Origin: Gammaproteobacteria bacterium | Lineage (GTDB): Bacteria > Pseudomonadota > Gammaproteobacteria > DSM-26407 | Length of the DNA: 8,183 bases | Reading direction: 5' to 3' | Assembly: GCA_028694565.1 (NCBI GenBank) | Contig: JAQVKR010000099.1 | Span: 1-8,183 of the forward strand | Part shown: piece after piece, positions 1 to 7,327 of the stretch | Numbering within the stretch: the first letter of the stretch is position 1 | Layout: every line of letters begins with the position of its first letter | Translations under genes and position numbers: made by a program | Notes under the pieces: generated by a model | Databases searched by the model: none | Seen by the model: the letters and a program-made list of their open reading frames with translations, nothing else | Told to the model about the DNA's origin: nothing

Positions 1-787
1 CGTACTGGTGGCCCTGGCTCTCTGGGCCATCCTCGGGTGGTCGGGGGAGGCTTTCGCCCTCGGCTTCGCCGGCGTGGCGGCGCTGGCGGCCTGGGAGTGG
101 AGCGCGCTGGAGGGCGTGGGCGCGACCCCGGCCCGGCTGGCCTACGTCGCGTTCGTCGCGGCCCTGCTGCTGGCCATGGCCTTCACGCCGGCGGGCGCCG
201 GACCGGCCGTGCTCTGGGCGGCCGTTCCCTGGTGGGTGCTGGCGGCCGTCGCCGTGTTGCGCTACCCCGCCGGAAACCGGCTCTGGGCGCAGCGCGCGCC
301 CCGTCTCGCCGCGGGCGTGCTGGTGCTGGTCCCGGCCTGGACGGCCCTGGTGGCGTTGCGTGGCGACGGTTCCGGCGCGGTTCTGGTCCTGTACCTGATG
401 GGGGTCATCTGGACGGCCGACACGGCAGCCTATTTTTGCGGCCGCCGCTGGGGGCGCCGCAAGCTGGCTCCGGGGGTCAGCCCGGGCAAGACCTGGGAGG
501 GCTTCTATGGCGCCCTGGCCGGCGGAGCGGCGCTGGCGGCCGCCTGCGCGGTGCCGCTGGGCTATGGTGGCCAACAGTTGCCGGGTTTTCTCCTGCTGGC
601 CCTGGCGACCGTGGTAAGCTCGGTGCTGGGCGACCTGTTCGAAAGCCTGGTCAAGCGGGTGGCGGGCATCAAGGACAGCGGCGCCATCCTGCCGGGGCAC
701 GGGGGCGTCATGGACCGTATCGACAGCCTCACCGCCGGCGCGCCCATCTTCGTCGTCGGCCTCGGACTGCTGGGATCTCCTGCATGA
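1..787 (+). CDS. cdsA: Phosphatidate cytidylyltransferase (CDP-diglyceride synthase), 5' partial
   Basis: CdsA is an integral inner-membrane enzyme that converts phosphatidic acid and CTP to CDP-diacylglycerol, the precursor of all the cell's phospholipids. The reading frame is open from base 2, and the visible protein enters at about residue 11-14 of the family. The AAWEW segment lies at about residue 30 of the visible part, against about 40 in E. coli CdsA, so the true start is upstream and the GTG at 8 is an internal valine. Most of the protein is alternating hydrophobic segments rich in Ala, Leu and Val, as expected for a polytopic protein. SPGKTWEGF is present near 479-505. The C-terminal family signature spans 644-724 with every key element: S-x-x-K-R, then K-D-S-G, then P-G-H-G-G-x-x-D-R-x-D. 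The total length fits the usual 265-285 residues. Its TGA stop overlaps the dxr start. uppS would be expected just upstream. Identity is secure; only the N-terminus is missing. Confidence 0.97.
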   Translation, partial: VLVALALWAILGWSGEAFALGFAGVAALAAWEWSALEGVGATPARLAYVAFVAALLLAMAFTPAGAGPAVLWAAVPWWVLAAVAVLRYPAGNRLWAQRAPRLAAGVLVLVPAWTALVALRGDGSGAVLVLYLMGVIWTADTAAYFCGRRWGRRKLAPGVSPGKTWEGFYGALAGGAALAAACAVPLGYGGQQLPGFLLLALATVVSSVLGDLFESLVKRVAGIKDSGAILPGHGGVMDRIDSLTAGAPIFVVGLGLLGSPA

Positions 788-1965
788 TTGGTGTGACCAT
801 CCTGGGCGCCACCGGCTCCATCGGGGTCAGTACCCTGGACGTGCTGGCGCGGCACCCGGATCGCTTCCGGGTGGTGGCGCTGGCGGCCAACCGTCGCGCC
901 GACCGCCTCTACGAACAGTGCCTGCGGCATCGTCCCCGCTATGCCGTGCTGCGTGATCCGGCCGCCGCGGCCGAGCTGCGCGCGCGGCTGCGCAGCGATG
1001 CCCCGGAGGTGGAGGTGCTGGAAGGCGCCGAGGCCCTGGAACAGGTGGCGGCGCTGCCGGAGGTGGATCAGGTCATGGCCGCCATCGTGGGCGCCGCCGG
1101 CCTGCTGCCCACCCTGGCCGCCGCGCGGGCCGGCAAGCGGGTGCTGCTGGCCAACAAGGAGGCGCTGGTGATGTCCGGCGCCCTGTTCATGGAGGAGGTG
1201 CGCCGCCATGGCGCGGAGCTGCTGCCCATCGACAGCGAGCACAACGCCGTATTCCAGTGCATGCCCGCGGATTTCCGTCGCGGCCTGGCCCCGGTGGGGG
1301 TGCGGCGAATCCTGCTCACCGCCTCCGGCGGGCCCTTCCGCGACGCCCCGGTGGAGTCCCTGGAGTCGGTCACCCCGGAACAGGCCTGCGCCCATCCCAA
1401 CTGGTCCATGGGGCGCAAGATCTCCGTCGACTCCGCCACCATGATGAACAAGGGCCTGGAGGTCATCGAGGCCTGCTGGCTGTTCGACGCCGCGGCCGAC
1501 CAGGTGGAGGTGATGATCCAGCCCCAGAGCATCATCCACTCCATGGTGGCCTACAGCGACGGTTCGGTGCTGGCGCAGCTGGGAAATCCCGACATGCGCA
1601 CGCCCATCGCCCATGCCCTGGCCTGGCCGGAACGGCTGGAGTCGGGGGTGGACGCGCTCGACATGCTGCGGGTCGGGCAGCTCGATTTCCGTCCGGTGGA
1701 CCGGGCGCGCTACCCCTGTCTGGAGCTGGCCTACCAGGCCCTGGGCGAGGGCGGGACGGCGACCGCCATCCTCAACGCCGCCAACGAGGTGGCGGTCGAG
1801 GCGTTTCTCGATCGGCGCCTGGGCTACATGCGCATCGCGCCGGTCATCGCCGAGACCATGGCGGCGGTTCCGGCCCGTTCCGCGGGGAGCCTCGATCTGG
1901 TCTTCGAGGACGACGCCGCGGCGCGGCGCGCGGCGGAAGCCGCCATCCGGCGCCTGGCGGGCTGA
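784..1965 (+). CDS. dxr: 1-deoxy-D-xylulose 5-phosphate reductoisomerase
   Basis: Dxr (IspC) is the cytosolic NADPH- and divalent-metal-dependent enzyme that rearranges and reduces DXP to 2-C-methyl-D-erythritol 4-phosphate, the committed step of the MEP isoprenoid pathway and the fosmidomycin target. The 393-residue product is close to the 398 residues of E. coli. The N-terminal nucleotide-binding motif GATGSIG is at residues 8-14. The metal ligands are D150 and E152 in IDSEHNA and E226 in NKGLE, equivalent to E. coli D150, E152 and E231. The mobile active-site loop HPNWSMG (H204, W207) precedes [13 protein letters not shown], and PQSIIHSM and [12 protein letters not shown] follow. No catalytic residue is missing. 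The ATG shares four bases (ATGA, 784-787) with the cdsA stop, implying translational coupling; a longer in-frame opening upstream of 784 overlaps cdsA and is not coding. Its position between cdsA and rseP is the Pseudomonas-like order and differs from E. coli. Confidence 0.98.
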   Translation: MIGVTILGATGSIGVSTLDVLARHPDRFRVVALAANRRADRLYEQCLRHRPRYAVLRDPAAAAELRARLRSDAPEVEVLEGAEALEQVAALPEVDQVMAAIVGAAGLLPTLAAARAGKRVLLANKEALVMSGALFMEEVRRHGAELLPIDSEHNAVFQCMPADFRRGLAPVGVRRILLTASGGPFRDAPVESLESVTPEQACAHPNWSMGRKISVDSATMMNKGLEVIEACWLFDAAADQVEVMIQPQSIIHSMVAYSDGSVLAQLGNPDMRTPIAHALAWPERLESGVDALDMLRVGQLDFRPVDRARYPCLELAYQALGEGGTATAILNAANEVAVEAFLDRRLGYMRIAPVIAETMAAVPARSAGSLDLVFEDDAAARRAAEAAIRRLAG

Positions 1966-1967
1966 TC

Positions 1968-3332
1968 ATGCCGGGTTTTCTCTCCACCATCCTCGCCTTC
2001 ATCGTCGCCATCGGGGTGCTGGTGACGGTGCACGAGTTCGGCCATTTCTGGGTGGCGCGGCGCCTGGGCGTGAGGGTGCTGCGCTTCTCGGTGGGATTCG
2101 GGCGGCCGCTCTGGCGCCGCGTGGCGGCGGACGGAACCGAGTACATGCTGGCGGCGATTCCGCTCGGCGGCTATGTGAAGATGCTCGACGAGCGCGAGGG
2201 GGAGGTGCCCGCCGCCGAGCTCGGCCGCGCCTTCAACCGCAAGCCGGTGGCCAGCCGGATCGCCATCGTCGCCGCCGGGCCGATATTCAATTTCCTGTTC
2301 GCCATCCTGGCCTACTGGCTCATCTTCGTCATCGGCGTCACCGGCCTGCGACCCCTGGTGGGGCAGGTGCTGCCCGAGTCTCCGGCGGCCCATGCCGGGC
2401 TGCACGGCGGCGACGAGATCCGGATGGTGGATGGGCGCTCCACGCCCACCTGGGATGCGGCCAGGACCGCGCTGCTCAAGGGGAGCCTCGGCGAGGGAGG
2501 CATCGCGCTGGAAGTGACCGGCAGCGACGGGGCGGCGCGTCACGTGGAGCTGGATCTGGCCGGCCTGCCCCTGGATCTCGAAGGCGGGGATCTCCTGCCC
2601 GGGCTGGGCATCGAGCCGTGGCGGCCTTCCATCCCGGCGGTCATCGGCGAGGTGATGCCCGGCGAACCGGCCGAGCGGGCCGGCCTGCGGGCCGGCGATC
2701 GCATTCTCAGCGTGGACGGCCGGCCGATTCCCGACTGGAACGTCTGGGTCGAGTACGTCCGCGCCCATCCGGGAACGCTGCTGGAAGTGACCGTGGAACG
2801 CGACGGCGCGCCGCTGGCGCTCGCGCTCGAACCGGCCGGCGTGGTGGAGGGGAAGCGGGAGGTGGGCCGCATCGGGGCGGCGGTGGACATGTCCCGGGCC
2901 CCCGACCTGGAGCGCTACCAGGCCGTCCAGGACTATCCGCCGCTGGAGGCGCTGGGTGTCGCCGCGGTCCGGACCTGGGACATGACCAGCCTGACGCTGC
3001 GGGTCCTCGGCCGGCTCTTCACCGGGCGGGCTTCGCTGGAGAGCGTCAGCGGGCCCATCACCATCGCCCAGTACGCCGGCGAGACCGCGCGCATCGGGGT
3101 GGTTCCCTTCCTGGCGTTCCTGGCCGTGGTCAGCATCAGCCTGGGAATTCTCAACCTCCTGCCGGTTCCGATACTGGATGGGGGCCATCTGTTGTATTAC
3201 CTTATAGAGCTTGTCAAGGGCAGCCCCCTTTCCGAGGGGGCGCAACAGCTCGGGCAGCGGCTGGGTATCGTGCTGCTGCTGGGCCTGATGGCCCTCGCCT
3301 TCTACAATGACTTCTCGCGCCTGCTGGACTGA
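1968..3332 (+). CDS. rseP: Intramembrane site-2 zinc metalloprotease RseP
   Basis: RseP is an inner-membrane zinc protease. In the family it makes the second, intramembrane cut in the anti-sigma factor RseA (MucA in Pseudomonas), releasing the envelope-stress sigma factor E, and it also clears leftover signal peptides. The 454-residue protein matches E. coli (450) closely. The zinc motif HEFGH is at residues 22-26 in the first membrane helix. The membrane-reentrant segment contains SVGFGRPL. A second hydrophobic helix covers about 98-125. Two PDZ domains run from about 127 to 205 and 222 to 305, each with a recognisable AGL-x-x-GD core. The third zinc-ligand motif NLLPVPILDGG starts at N396, with D404 equivalent to E. 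coli D402, and a final hydrophobic helix precedes the C-terminus. The ATG lies 2 nt after the dxr stop with no strong Shine-Dalgarno sequence, so coupling to dxr is likely. Its place immediately before bamA fits the sigma-E link, since bamA and skp belong to that regulon in E. coli. Confidence 0.97.
   Translation: MPGFLSTILAFIVAIGVLVTVHEFGHFWVARRLGVRVLRFSVGFGRPLWRRVAADGTEYMLAAIPLGGYVKMLDEREGEVPAAELGRAFNRKPVASRIAIVAAGPIFNFLFAILAYWLIFVIGVTGLRPLVGQVLPESPAAHAGLHGGDEIRMVDGRSTPTWDAARTALLKGSLGEGGIALEVTGSDGAARHVELDLAGLPLDLEGGDLLPGLGIEPWRPSIPAVIGEVMPGEPAERAGLRAGDRILSVDGRPIPDWNVWVEYVRAHPGTLLEVTVERDGAPLALALEPAGVVEGKREVGRIGAAVDMSRAPDLERYQAVQDYPPLEALGVAAVRTWDMTSLTLRVLGRLFTGRASLESVSGPITIAQYAGETARIGVVPFLAFLAVVSISLGILNLLPVPILDGGHLLYYLIELVKGSPLSEGAQQLGQRLGIVLLLGLMALAFYNDFSRLLD
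3223..3241 (+). other. Perfect GC hairpin inside the 3' end of rseP
   Basis: Seven bases at 3223-3229 (GCCCCCT) pair perfectly with 3235-3241 (AGGGGGC) around a five-base TTCCG loop. It lies about 90 nt before the rseP stop and immediately follows a run of AT-rich, uncommon codons. No T-tract follows, so it does not look like an intrinsic terminator. The sequence is visible; any effect on RNA stability or translation is inference. Confidence 0.4.
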
Positions 3333-3386
3333 CCCGGCGCGACGGGCAGGTCTGCGTGCGGCGCGGGCTCGGCGACACACCGGTCG

Positions 3387-5726
3387 ATGGATTGTAACTC
3401 TGTGAAAAAACTAAAGAAAATTGCACTCTCCATGGCGCTGGGCGGACTCCTGAGCAGTGCGGTCGCCGCCGAGACATTCGTCGTCCGGGACATCCGCATC
3501 GAAGGGCTGCAGCGCATATCCGCCGGGACCGTGTTCAACTACCTGCCCATCCGGGTCGGCGATCGCGTCGATGAGCAGGCCACCGCCGACGCCGTGCGTA
3601 CCCTCTACCGGACCGGCTTCTTCCGCGACGTCCGCATGGAGCGGGACAACGGCGTGCTGGTGGTCGCGGTGCAGGAACGGCCGGCGATCACCAGCATCAA
3701 GATCGAGGGCAACAAGGATATCGACTCCGAGCAGCTGCTCGACGCGCTGAAGCAGGTGGGATTCGCCGAGGGCCGGGTCTATGACCAGTCGGTGCTCGAC
3801 AAGGTGGAGAACGAGCTCAAGCAGCTCTACTACAGCCGTGGCAAGTACGCGGTGCGCATCGAGACCACCGTCACGCCGCTGCCGCGCAACCGGGTGGCCA
3901 TCGATCTGAACATCTCCGAAGGCCGGGTCGCCAAGATCAAGCGCATCAACATCGTCGGCAACGAGGCGTTCGAGGACGACGAGCTGCTGGATCAGTTCGA
4001 GCTCGAAACCAGCGGCTGGACCTCGTTCATCTCCAAGAACGATCAGTACTCGAAGCAGAAGCTGGGCGCCGACCTGGAGCGTCTGCGCTCCTGGTACCTG
4101 GACCGCGGCTACATCAACTTCAACATCACCTCCGCCCAGGTTTCGCTCACCCCCGACAAGCAGGACGTCTACATCACCATCAATGTGGACGAGGGCGATG
4201 TCTACACCATCAAGGAGGTGAAGCTCGCCGGCGATCTCATCGTCCCGGCCGACGATCTGGGCGAACTGGTCACCCTGCACGAGGGCGAGGTCTTCTCCCG
4301 CAAGGCGGTCACCCAGAGCACCACCGCGCTGACCGAGCGCCTGGGAGTGGAGGGTTACGCCTTCGCCAACGTCAACGCGATTCCCGACATCGACGGCGAA
4401 AACCGCCAGGTCACCCTGACCCTGTTCGTGGACCCGGGCAAGCGCGCCTATGTCCGGCGCATCAACATGGCGGGCAACACCAAGACCGCCGACGAGGTGC
4501 TGCGCCGCGAGATGCGGCAGATGGAGGGCGCCTGGATCGACACCGAGAAGGTGAAGCGCTCGCGCACCCGCCTGGAGCGCCTCGGCTATTTCCAGAGCGT
4601 GGCGGTGGAGACGCCTCCCGTGGCCGGCACCACCGACCAGGTGGACGTCAACTTCAACGTCGAGGAGCAGCCTTCGGGCAACCTGATGGCCGGTATCGGC
4701 TACTCCCAGTCCGATGGTTTCATCCTCAGCTCCAGCGTGAGCCAGGACAACTTCCTCGGCACCGGCAAGCGGGTCAGCTTCGAGTTCAACAACTCCAGCT
4801 CCAACACCGTCTACAGCTTCGGCTACACCAATCCCTACTACACCATCGACGGGGTCAGCCGCGGGTTCAACCTCTACTACCGCGAGACCGACGCGGGCGA
4901 GGCCAACGTCTCCGACTACACCACCGACGCCTTCGGCGGCGGGGTCACCTTCGGGGTGCCCATCAACGAGTTCGACACGGTGCGGTTGGGCGCCAACCTG
5001 CGCAACCTCACCCTGAAGCTGGCGGATGAGCCTCAGGAACACCAGATACTGTTCGTCAATCCGGACTGGGACGGCGTGTCGACGGATTACAGCGACAGCG
5101 AGTCCTACCTCAGCGCCACCCTCACCGCCAGCTGGGCCCACGACACCCGCAACCGGGCCCTGTTCCCCGACCGGGGCGTGCTGCAGCGGTTCACCGCCGA
5201 GCTGGCCGTGCCGGGGCTCGATCTCGAGTACTACACCGTCGGCTATCGCCACGAGTGGTACCGGCCGCTGTTCATCAAGGACTGGACGCTGCTGCTCCAG
5301 GGCGACGTGGCCTACGGCGACGGCTACGGGGATACCCAGGAGCTGCCCTTCTTCGAGAACTTCTATGCCGGCGGCCCGGCCACCGTGCACGGCTACGAGG
5401 ACAACAGCCTCGGGCCGCTCTCGACGCCGGACAACGATCCCATCGGCGGCAACCTCAAGCTGGTGGGCAGCGCGAACGTGATTTTCCCCGCGCCGTTCCT
5501 CGCCGATGTGCAGTCGGTGCGCACCAGCGCCTTCATCGATGCGGGCAACGTCTACAGCACCTATGATGACAACTTCGATGTCGGCGAGCTGCGCTACTCC
5601 GCCGGCGTTGCTCTGGTATGGGTCTCGCCGCTGGGGGCGTTGACCTTCAGCCTCGCGCAGCCCCTCAATGCCCAGGACGATGACCAGACGCAGCAGTTCC
5701 AGTTTTCCCTGGGCGCCACTTTCTAG
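3387..5726 (+). CDS. bamA: Outer membrane protein assembly factor BamA (Omp85 family)
   Basis: BamA is the essential outer-membrane core of the BAM complex, which folds and inserts beta-barrel proteins. Residues are numbered from the ATG at 3387. The signal peptide ends at about residue 27-28 (SSAVAA then ETF). Five POTRA domains follow from about 30 to 430; POTRA-type glycines occur in IEGLQRI, IEGNKD, IVGNEAF and MAGNTK. The 16-strand barrel starts at about 432. The C-terminus is the beta-signal FQFSLGATF with a terminal aromatic residue. The length (779, or 774 from the later start) is normal. The lid-loop motif, usually VRGF or VRGY, reads VHGY (H668, equivalent to E. coli R661), which is unusual; the partner-strand AFID motif is kept. 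This loop lacks the cysteine pair seen in E. coli. Start choice: the in-frame GTG at 3402 gives a classic KKLKK signal-peptide start and may be the true one; neither start has a strong Shine-Dalgarno sequence. The 54-nt gap after rseP could hold regulatory sequence. Confidence 0.97.
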   Translation: MDCNSVKKLKKIALSMALGGLLSSAVAAETFVVRDIRIEGLQRISAGTVFNYLPIRVGDRVDEQATADAVRTLYRTGFFRDVRMERDNGVLVVAVQERPAITSIKIEGNKDIDSEQLLDALKQVGFAEGRVYDQSVLDKVENELKQLYYSRGKYAVRIETTVTPLPRNRVAIDLNISEGRVAKIKRINIVGNEAFEDDELLDQFELETSGWTSFISKNDQYSKQKLGADLERLRSWYLDRGYINFNITSAQVSLTPDKQDVYITINVDEGDVYTIKEVKLAGDLIVPADDLGELVTLHEGEVFSRKAVTQSTTALTERLGVEGYAFANVNAIPDIDGENRQVTLTLFVDPGKRAYVRRINMAGNTKTADEVLRREMRQMEGAWIDTEKVKRSRTRLERLGYFQSVAVETPPVAGTTDQVDVNFNVEEQPSGNLMAGIGYSQSDGFILSSSVSQDNFLGTGKRVSFEFNNSSSNTVYSFGYTNPYYTIDGVSRGFNLYYRETDAGEANVSDYTTDAFGGGVTFGVPINEFDTVRLGANLRNLTLKLADEPQEHQILFVNPDWDGVSTDYSDSESYLSATLTASWAHDTRNRALFPDRGVLQRFTAELAVPGLDLEYYTVGYRHEWYRPLFIKDWTLLLQGDVAYGDGYGDTQELPFFENFYAGGPATVHGYEDNSLGPLSTPDNDPIGGNLKLVGSANVIFPAPFLADVQSVRTSAFIDAGNVYSTYDDNFDVGELRYSAGVALVWVSPLGALTFSLAQPLNAQDDDQTQQFQFSLGATF

Positions 5727-5735
5727 ACTCGTGAC

Positions 5736-5739
5736 AGGA
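5736..5739 (+). promoter_or_regulatory. Ribosome binding site that decides the skp start
   Basis: AGGA lies 5 nt upstream of the ATG at 5745. The alternative ATG at 5739 overlaps this AGGA and has no Shine-Dalgarno sequence of its own, so the downstream start is preferred. Confidence 0.6.
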
Positions 5740-5744
5740 TGACT

Positions 5745-6272
5745 ATGGCATTGCACAACCGCATCAAACGTACCGCCGCGATCGCAACCCTGGCGCTGTC
5801 CCTGGGCGCCACCGCCGCCGTGGGCGCGGCCGAGCTCAAGATCGGCGTGGTGAATGCCGCGGCGGTCATGGAGAAGGCGCCGCAGGCGGAAGCCGCCCGC
5901 AGCAAGCTGGAGAAGGAGTTCGCCCCCCGCAACGACGAGCTGGTCGCGCAGCAGAAGCAGCTCAAGCAGATGGAGGACCGCCTCTCGCGGGATGGCGCGG
6001 TGATGAGCGACGACCAGCGGCGGAGCCTGGAGCGGGACATTCTCTCCACCCGCCGCGACGTCAAGCGCGCCCAGGACGAGTTCCGCGACGATCTCAATAT
6101 CCGCCGCAACGAGGAGCTGTCGAAGCTGCAGCGCCAGATCAGCGATGCAATCGAATCGCTGGCGAAGGAGCAGAATTTCGATGTCATCCTCACCAACGCC
6201 AACGTGATCTACTCCAGCAAGCGGGTGGATATCACCGAGGACGTGGTGCAGCGCCTGCTCAAGGCCCGCTGA
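5745..6272 (+). CDS. skp: Periplasmic chaperone Skp (OmpH family)
   Basis: Skp is a trimeric periplasmic holdase that binds unfolded outer-membrane proteins emerging from the Sec translocon and carries them toward the BAM complex. The 175-residue precursor starts with a basic N-region (HNRIKR), a hydrophobic core and an Ala-rich cleavage region (AAVGAA then ELK). The mature protein opens with KIGVVN, the conserved first strand of the trimer body. A long, highly charged, coiled-coil-like stretch follows (about residues 45-135, rich in Lys, Glu, Gln and Arg), matching the tentacle arms. The chain returns to the body with [14 protein letters not shown] and ends [12 protein letters not shown], as in E. 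coli Skp. The length is slightly above E. coli (161). ATG 5745 is chosen because AGGA sits 5 nt upstream; ATG 5739 would add only two residues. It starts 18 nt after bamA, whose product receives Skp clients, so cotranscription is functionally sensible. Confidence 0.95.
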   Translation: MALHNRIKRTAAIATLALSLGATAAVGAAELKIGVVNAAAVMEKAPQAEAARSKLEKEFAPRNDELVAQQKQLKQMEDRLSRDGAVMSDDQRRSLERDILSTRRDVKRAQDEFRDDLNIRRNEELSKLQRQISDAIESLAKEQNFDVILTNANVIYSSKRVDITEDVVQRLLKAR

Positions 6273-6275
6273 GGT
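6271..6275 (+). promoter_or_regulatory. Ribosome binding site of lpxD, overlapping the skp stop
   Basis: GAGGT begins inside the skp TGA stop and lies 5 nt before the GTG at 6281. It supports that non-ATG start, and no ATG in the frame lies near the conserved N-terminus. Confidence 0.6.
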
Positions 6276-6280
6276 TTGCG

Positions 6281-7327
6281 GTGGGAGAGGTCCGTGGCCT
6301 GAGCCTGCGGGAGCTCGCTGAACTGCTTGCCTGCGAGCTGCGTGGGGATCCGGATGCCCGGATCCACGGCGTGGCGCCGCTCCAGAGTGCCGGAGCCGGG
6401 CAGATCAGCTTTCTCGCCAACCCCCGCTACCGTTCATTCCTGGACGCCACCGGGGCCGGGGCGGTGATTCTGCGGCCGGCGGATGCGGAGGGCTACCCGG
6501 GCAACGTCCTGCTGGCAAAGGACCCCTATCTCGCCTACGCGCGGGTGGCGGAGGCGCTCCATCCGCCGCCTCCTGCGGCGGCGGGCATTCATCCCACCGC
6601 CGTCGTGGACCCGGACGCGGAGGTGGACGCAACGGCCGCGATCGGTCCGCACTGCGTGGTGGAGGCCGGTGTCCGGCTCGCGGCCGGGGTGGTGGTGGGA
6701 GCGGGCTGCTTCATCGGCCGGGATACGGACCTCGGGGCCGGCACCCGGCTGATGCCCAACGTCACCATCTACCACGAAACCCGCATCGGCAGCCGTGTCC
6801 TCATCCACGCCGGCGCGGTGATCGGCGGTGACGGTTTCGGGTTCGCGAACGAGCACGGCCGCTGGGTGAAGATACCGCAGCTGGGGCGGGTGATCATCGG
6901 CGACGACGTGGAAGTCGGCGCCAACACCACCATCGACAGGGGGGCGCTGGAGGACACCATCATCGAGGAGGGGGTCAAGCTCGACAACCTCATCATGGTG
7001 GCCCACAACGTCCAGATCGGCGCCCACACCGCCGCCGCCGGGTGCGTCGGCATCGCCGGCAGCGCGCGCATCGGCCGGCACTGCACGCTGGCCGGCGGCG
7101 TCGGCATCGTCGGACATCTCGAGATCGCCGACAATGTTCATGTCACCGGCATGTCCATGGTGACCCACAGCCTGGCCGAGCCCGGCGTCTACTCCTCCGG
7201 GACTCCGCTCATGGACAATCGCGACTGGCGCAAGAGCTCGGTGCGGTTCAAGCAGCTCGATGACATGGCCAGGCGCCTGCGTGAGCTGGAGAAGCGGCTC
7301 GAGCGGCTCAACACGAACGAAGGGTGA
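6281..7327 (+). CDS. lpxD: UDP-3-O-(3-hydroxyacyl)glucosamine N-acyltransferase
   Basis: LpxD is a cytosolic homotrimer that transfers a (R)-3-hydroxyacyl chain from acyl-ACP to the 2-amino group of UDP-3-O-acyl-glucosamine, the third step of lipid A synthesis. The 348-residue product compares with 341 in E. coli. An N-terminal uridine-binding domain (about 1-95, including [10 protein letters not shown] and [10 protein letters not shown]) is joined by a Pro/Ala-rich linker to a left-handed beta-helix of hexapeptide repeats beginning at about residue 102 ([12 protein letters not shown]) and running to about 300. The catalytic histidine is H242 in VAHNVQIG, equivalent to E. coli H239, and H279 in GHLEI corresponds to H276. 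The C-terminus is an amphipathic Arg/Glu/Leu-rich helix (about 320-343), as in the family. The start is GTG with GAGGT 5 nt upstream, 8 nt after skp. Two perfect hairpins lie in the first third of the gene. The stop overlaps the first possible fabZ start. Confidence 0.97.
   Translation: MGEVRGLSLRELAELLACELRGDPDARIHGVAPLQSAGAGQISFLANPRYRSFLDATGAGAVILRPADAEGYPGNVLLAKDPYLAYARVAEALHPPPPAAAGIHPTAVVDPDAEVDATAAIGPHCVVEAGVRLAAGVVVGAGCFIGRDTDLGAGTRLMPNVTIYHETRIGSRVLIHAGAVIGGDGFGFANEHGRWVKIPQLGRVIIGDDVEVGANTTIDRGALEDTIIEEGVKLDNLIMVAHNVQIGAHTAAAGCVGIAGSARIGRHCTLAGGVGIVGHLEIADNVHVTGMSMVTHSLAEPGVYSSGTPLMDNRDWRKSSVRFKQLDDMARRLRELEKRLERLNTNEG
6341..6368 (+). other. Inverted repeat / hairpin early in lpxD
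   Basis: GGATCCGG (6346-6353) and CCGGATCC (6358-6365) form a perfect 8-bp stem around a 4-nt ATGC loop. It can extend by three more pairs (6341-6343 with 6366-6368) across a two-base bulge. It lies 60 nt into the lpxD coding sequence. The structure is seen directly; a regulatory role is speculation. Confidence 0.4.
6563..6581 (+). other. Perfect GC hairpin in the lpxD interdomain linker
   Basis: CCGCCGC (6563-6569) pairs with GCGGCGG (6575-6581) around a CTCCT loop. It encodes the proline/alanine linker between the uridine-binding domain and the beta-helix. Runs of Pro and Ala codons in a GC-rich genome readily produce such complementarity, so function is doubtful. Confidence 0.3.

Noticed and set aside
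37..783. In-frame N-terminal extension of dxr through cdsA
   Set aside because: The extension is out-of-frame translation of cdsA (Arg/Gly-rich); the real Dxr N-terminus is at 784, with family-typical length and residue numbering.
562..1614. A 350-codon minus-strand open frame across the end of cdsA and dxr
   Set aside because: It is antisense to two well-supported genes, low in complexity with many His, Gly and Gln, and lacks recognisable domains; a GC-skew shadow.
1257..1967. In-frame N-terminal extension of rseP through dxr
   Set aside because: It overlaps the coding part of dxr and is Gly/Arg/Ala-rich noise. Starting at 1968 puts HEFGH at residues 22-26 exactly as in E. coli.
3192..3216. 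AT-rich patch considered as a sigma-70 promoter
   Set aside because: TATAGA at 3203-3208 has no -35-like hexamer at proper spacing, and TTGTCA at 3211-3216 has only GC-rich sequence where a -10 should be.
3223..3241. Hairpin considered as a rho-independent terminator between rseP and bamA
   Set aside because: It is inside the rseP coding region and is followed by CGCAACAGC rather than a T-tract.
1824..3380. A 518-codon minus-strand open frame across rseP
   Set aside because: It is antisense to a complete RseP with intact catalytic motifs; the composition is typical of shadow translation.
3333..3386. rseP-bamA gap searched for a terminator, small gene or strong promoter
   Set aside because: It shows only a weak 4-bp stem (CCCG/CGGG), no T-run, no convincing promoter boxes and no room for a gene.
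5739..5744. ATG 5739 as the skp start
   Set aside because: It overlaps the AGGA that is properly spaced for ATG 5745 and lacks its own Shine-Dalgarno sequence; it would add only two residues.
3411..5756. A 781-codon minus-strand open frame covering nearly all of bamA
   Set aside because: It is the exact antisense of a clear BamA gene. GC-rich codon usage removes stops from the opposite strand, and the translation (rich in Val, Gly, His and Leu) resembles no family I know.
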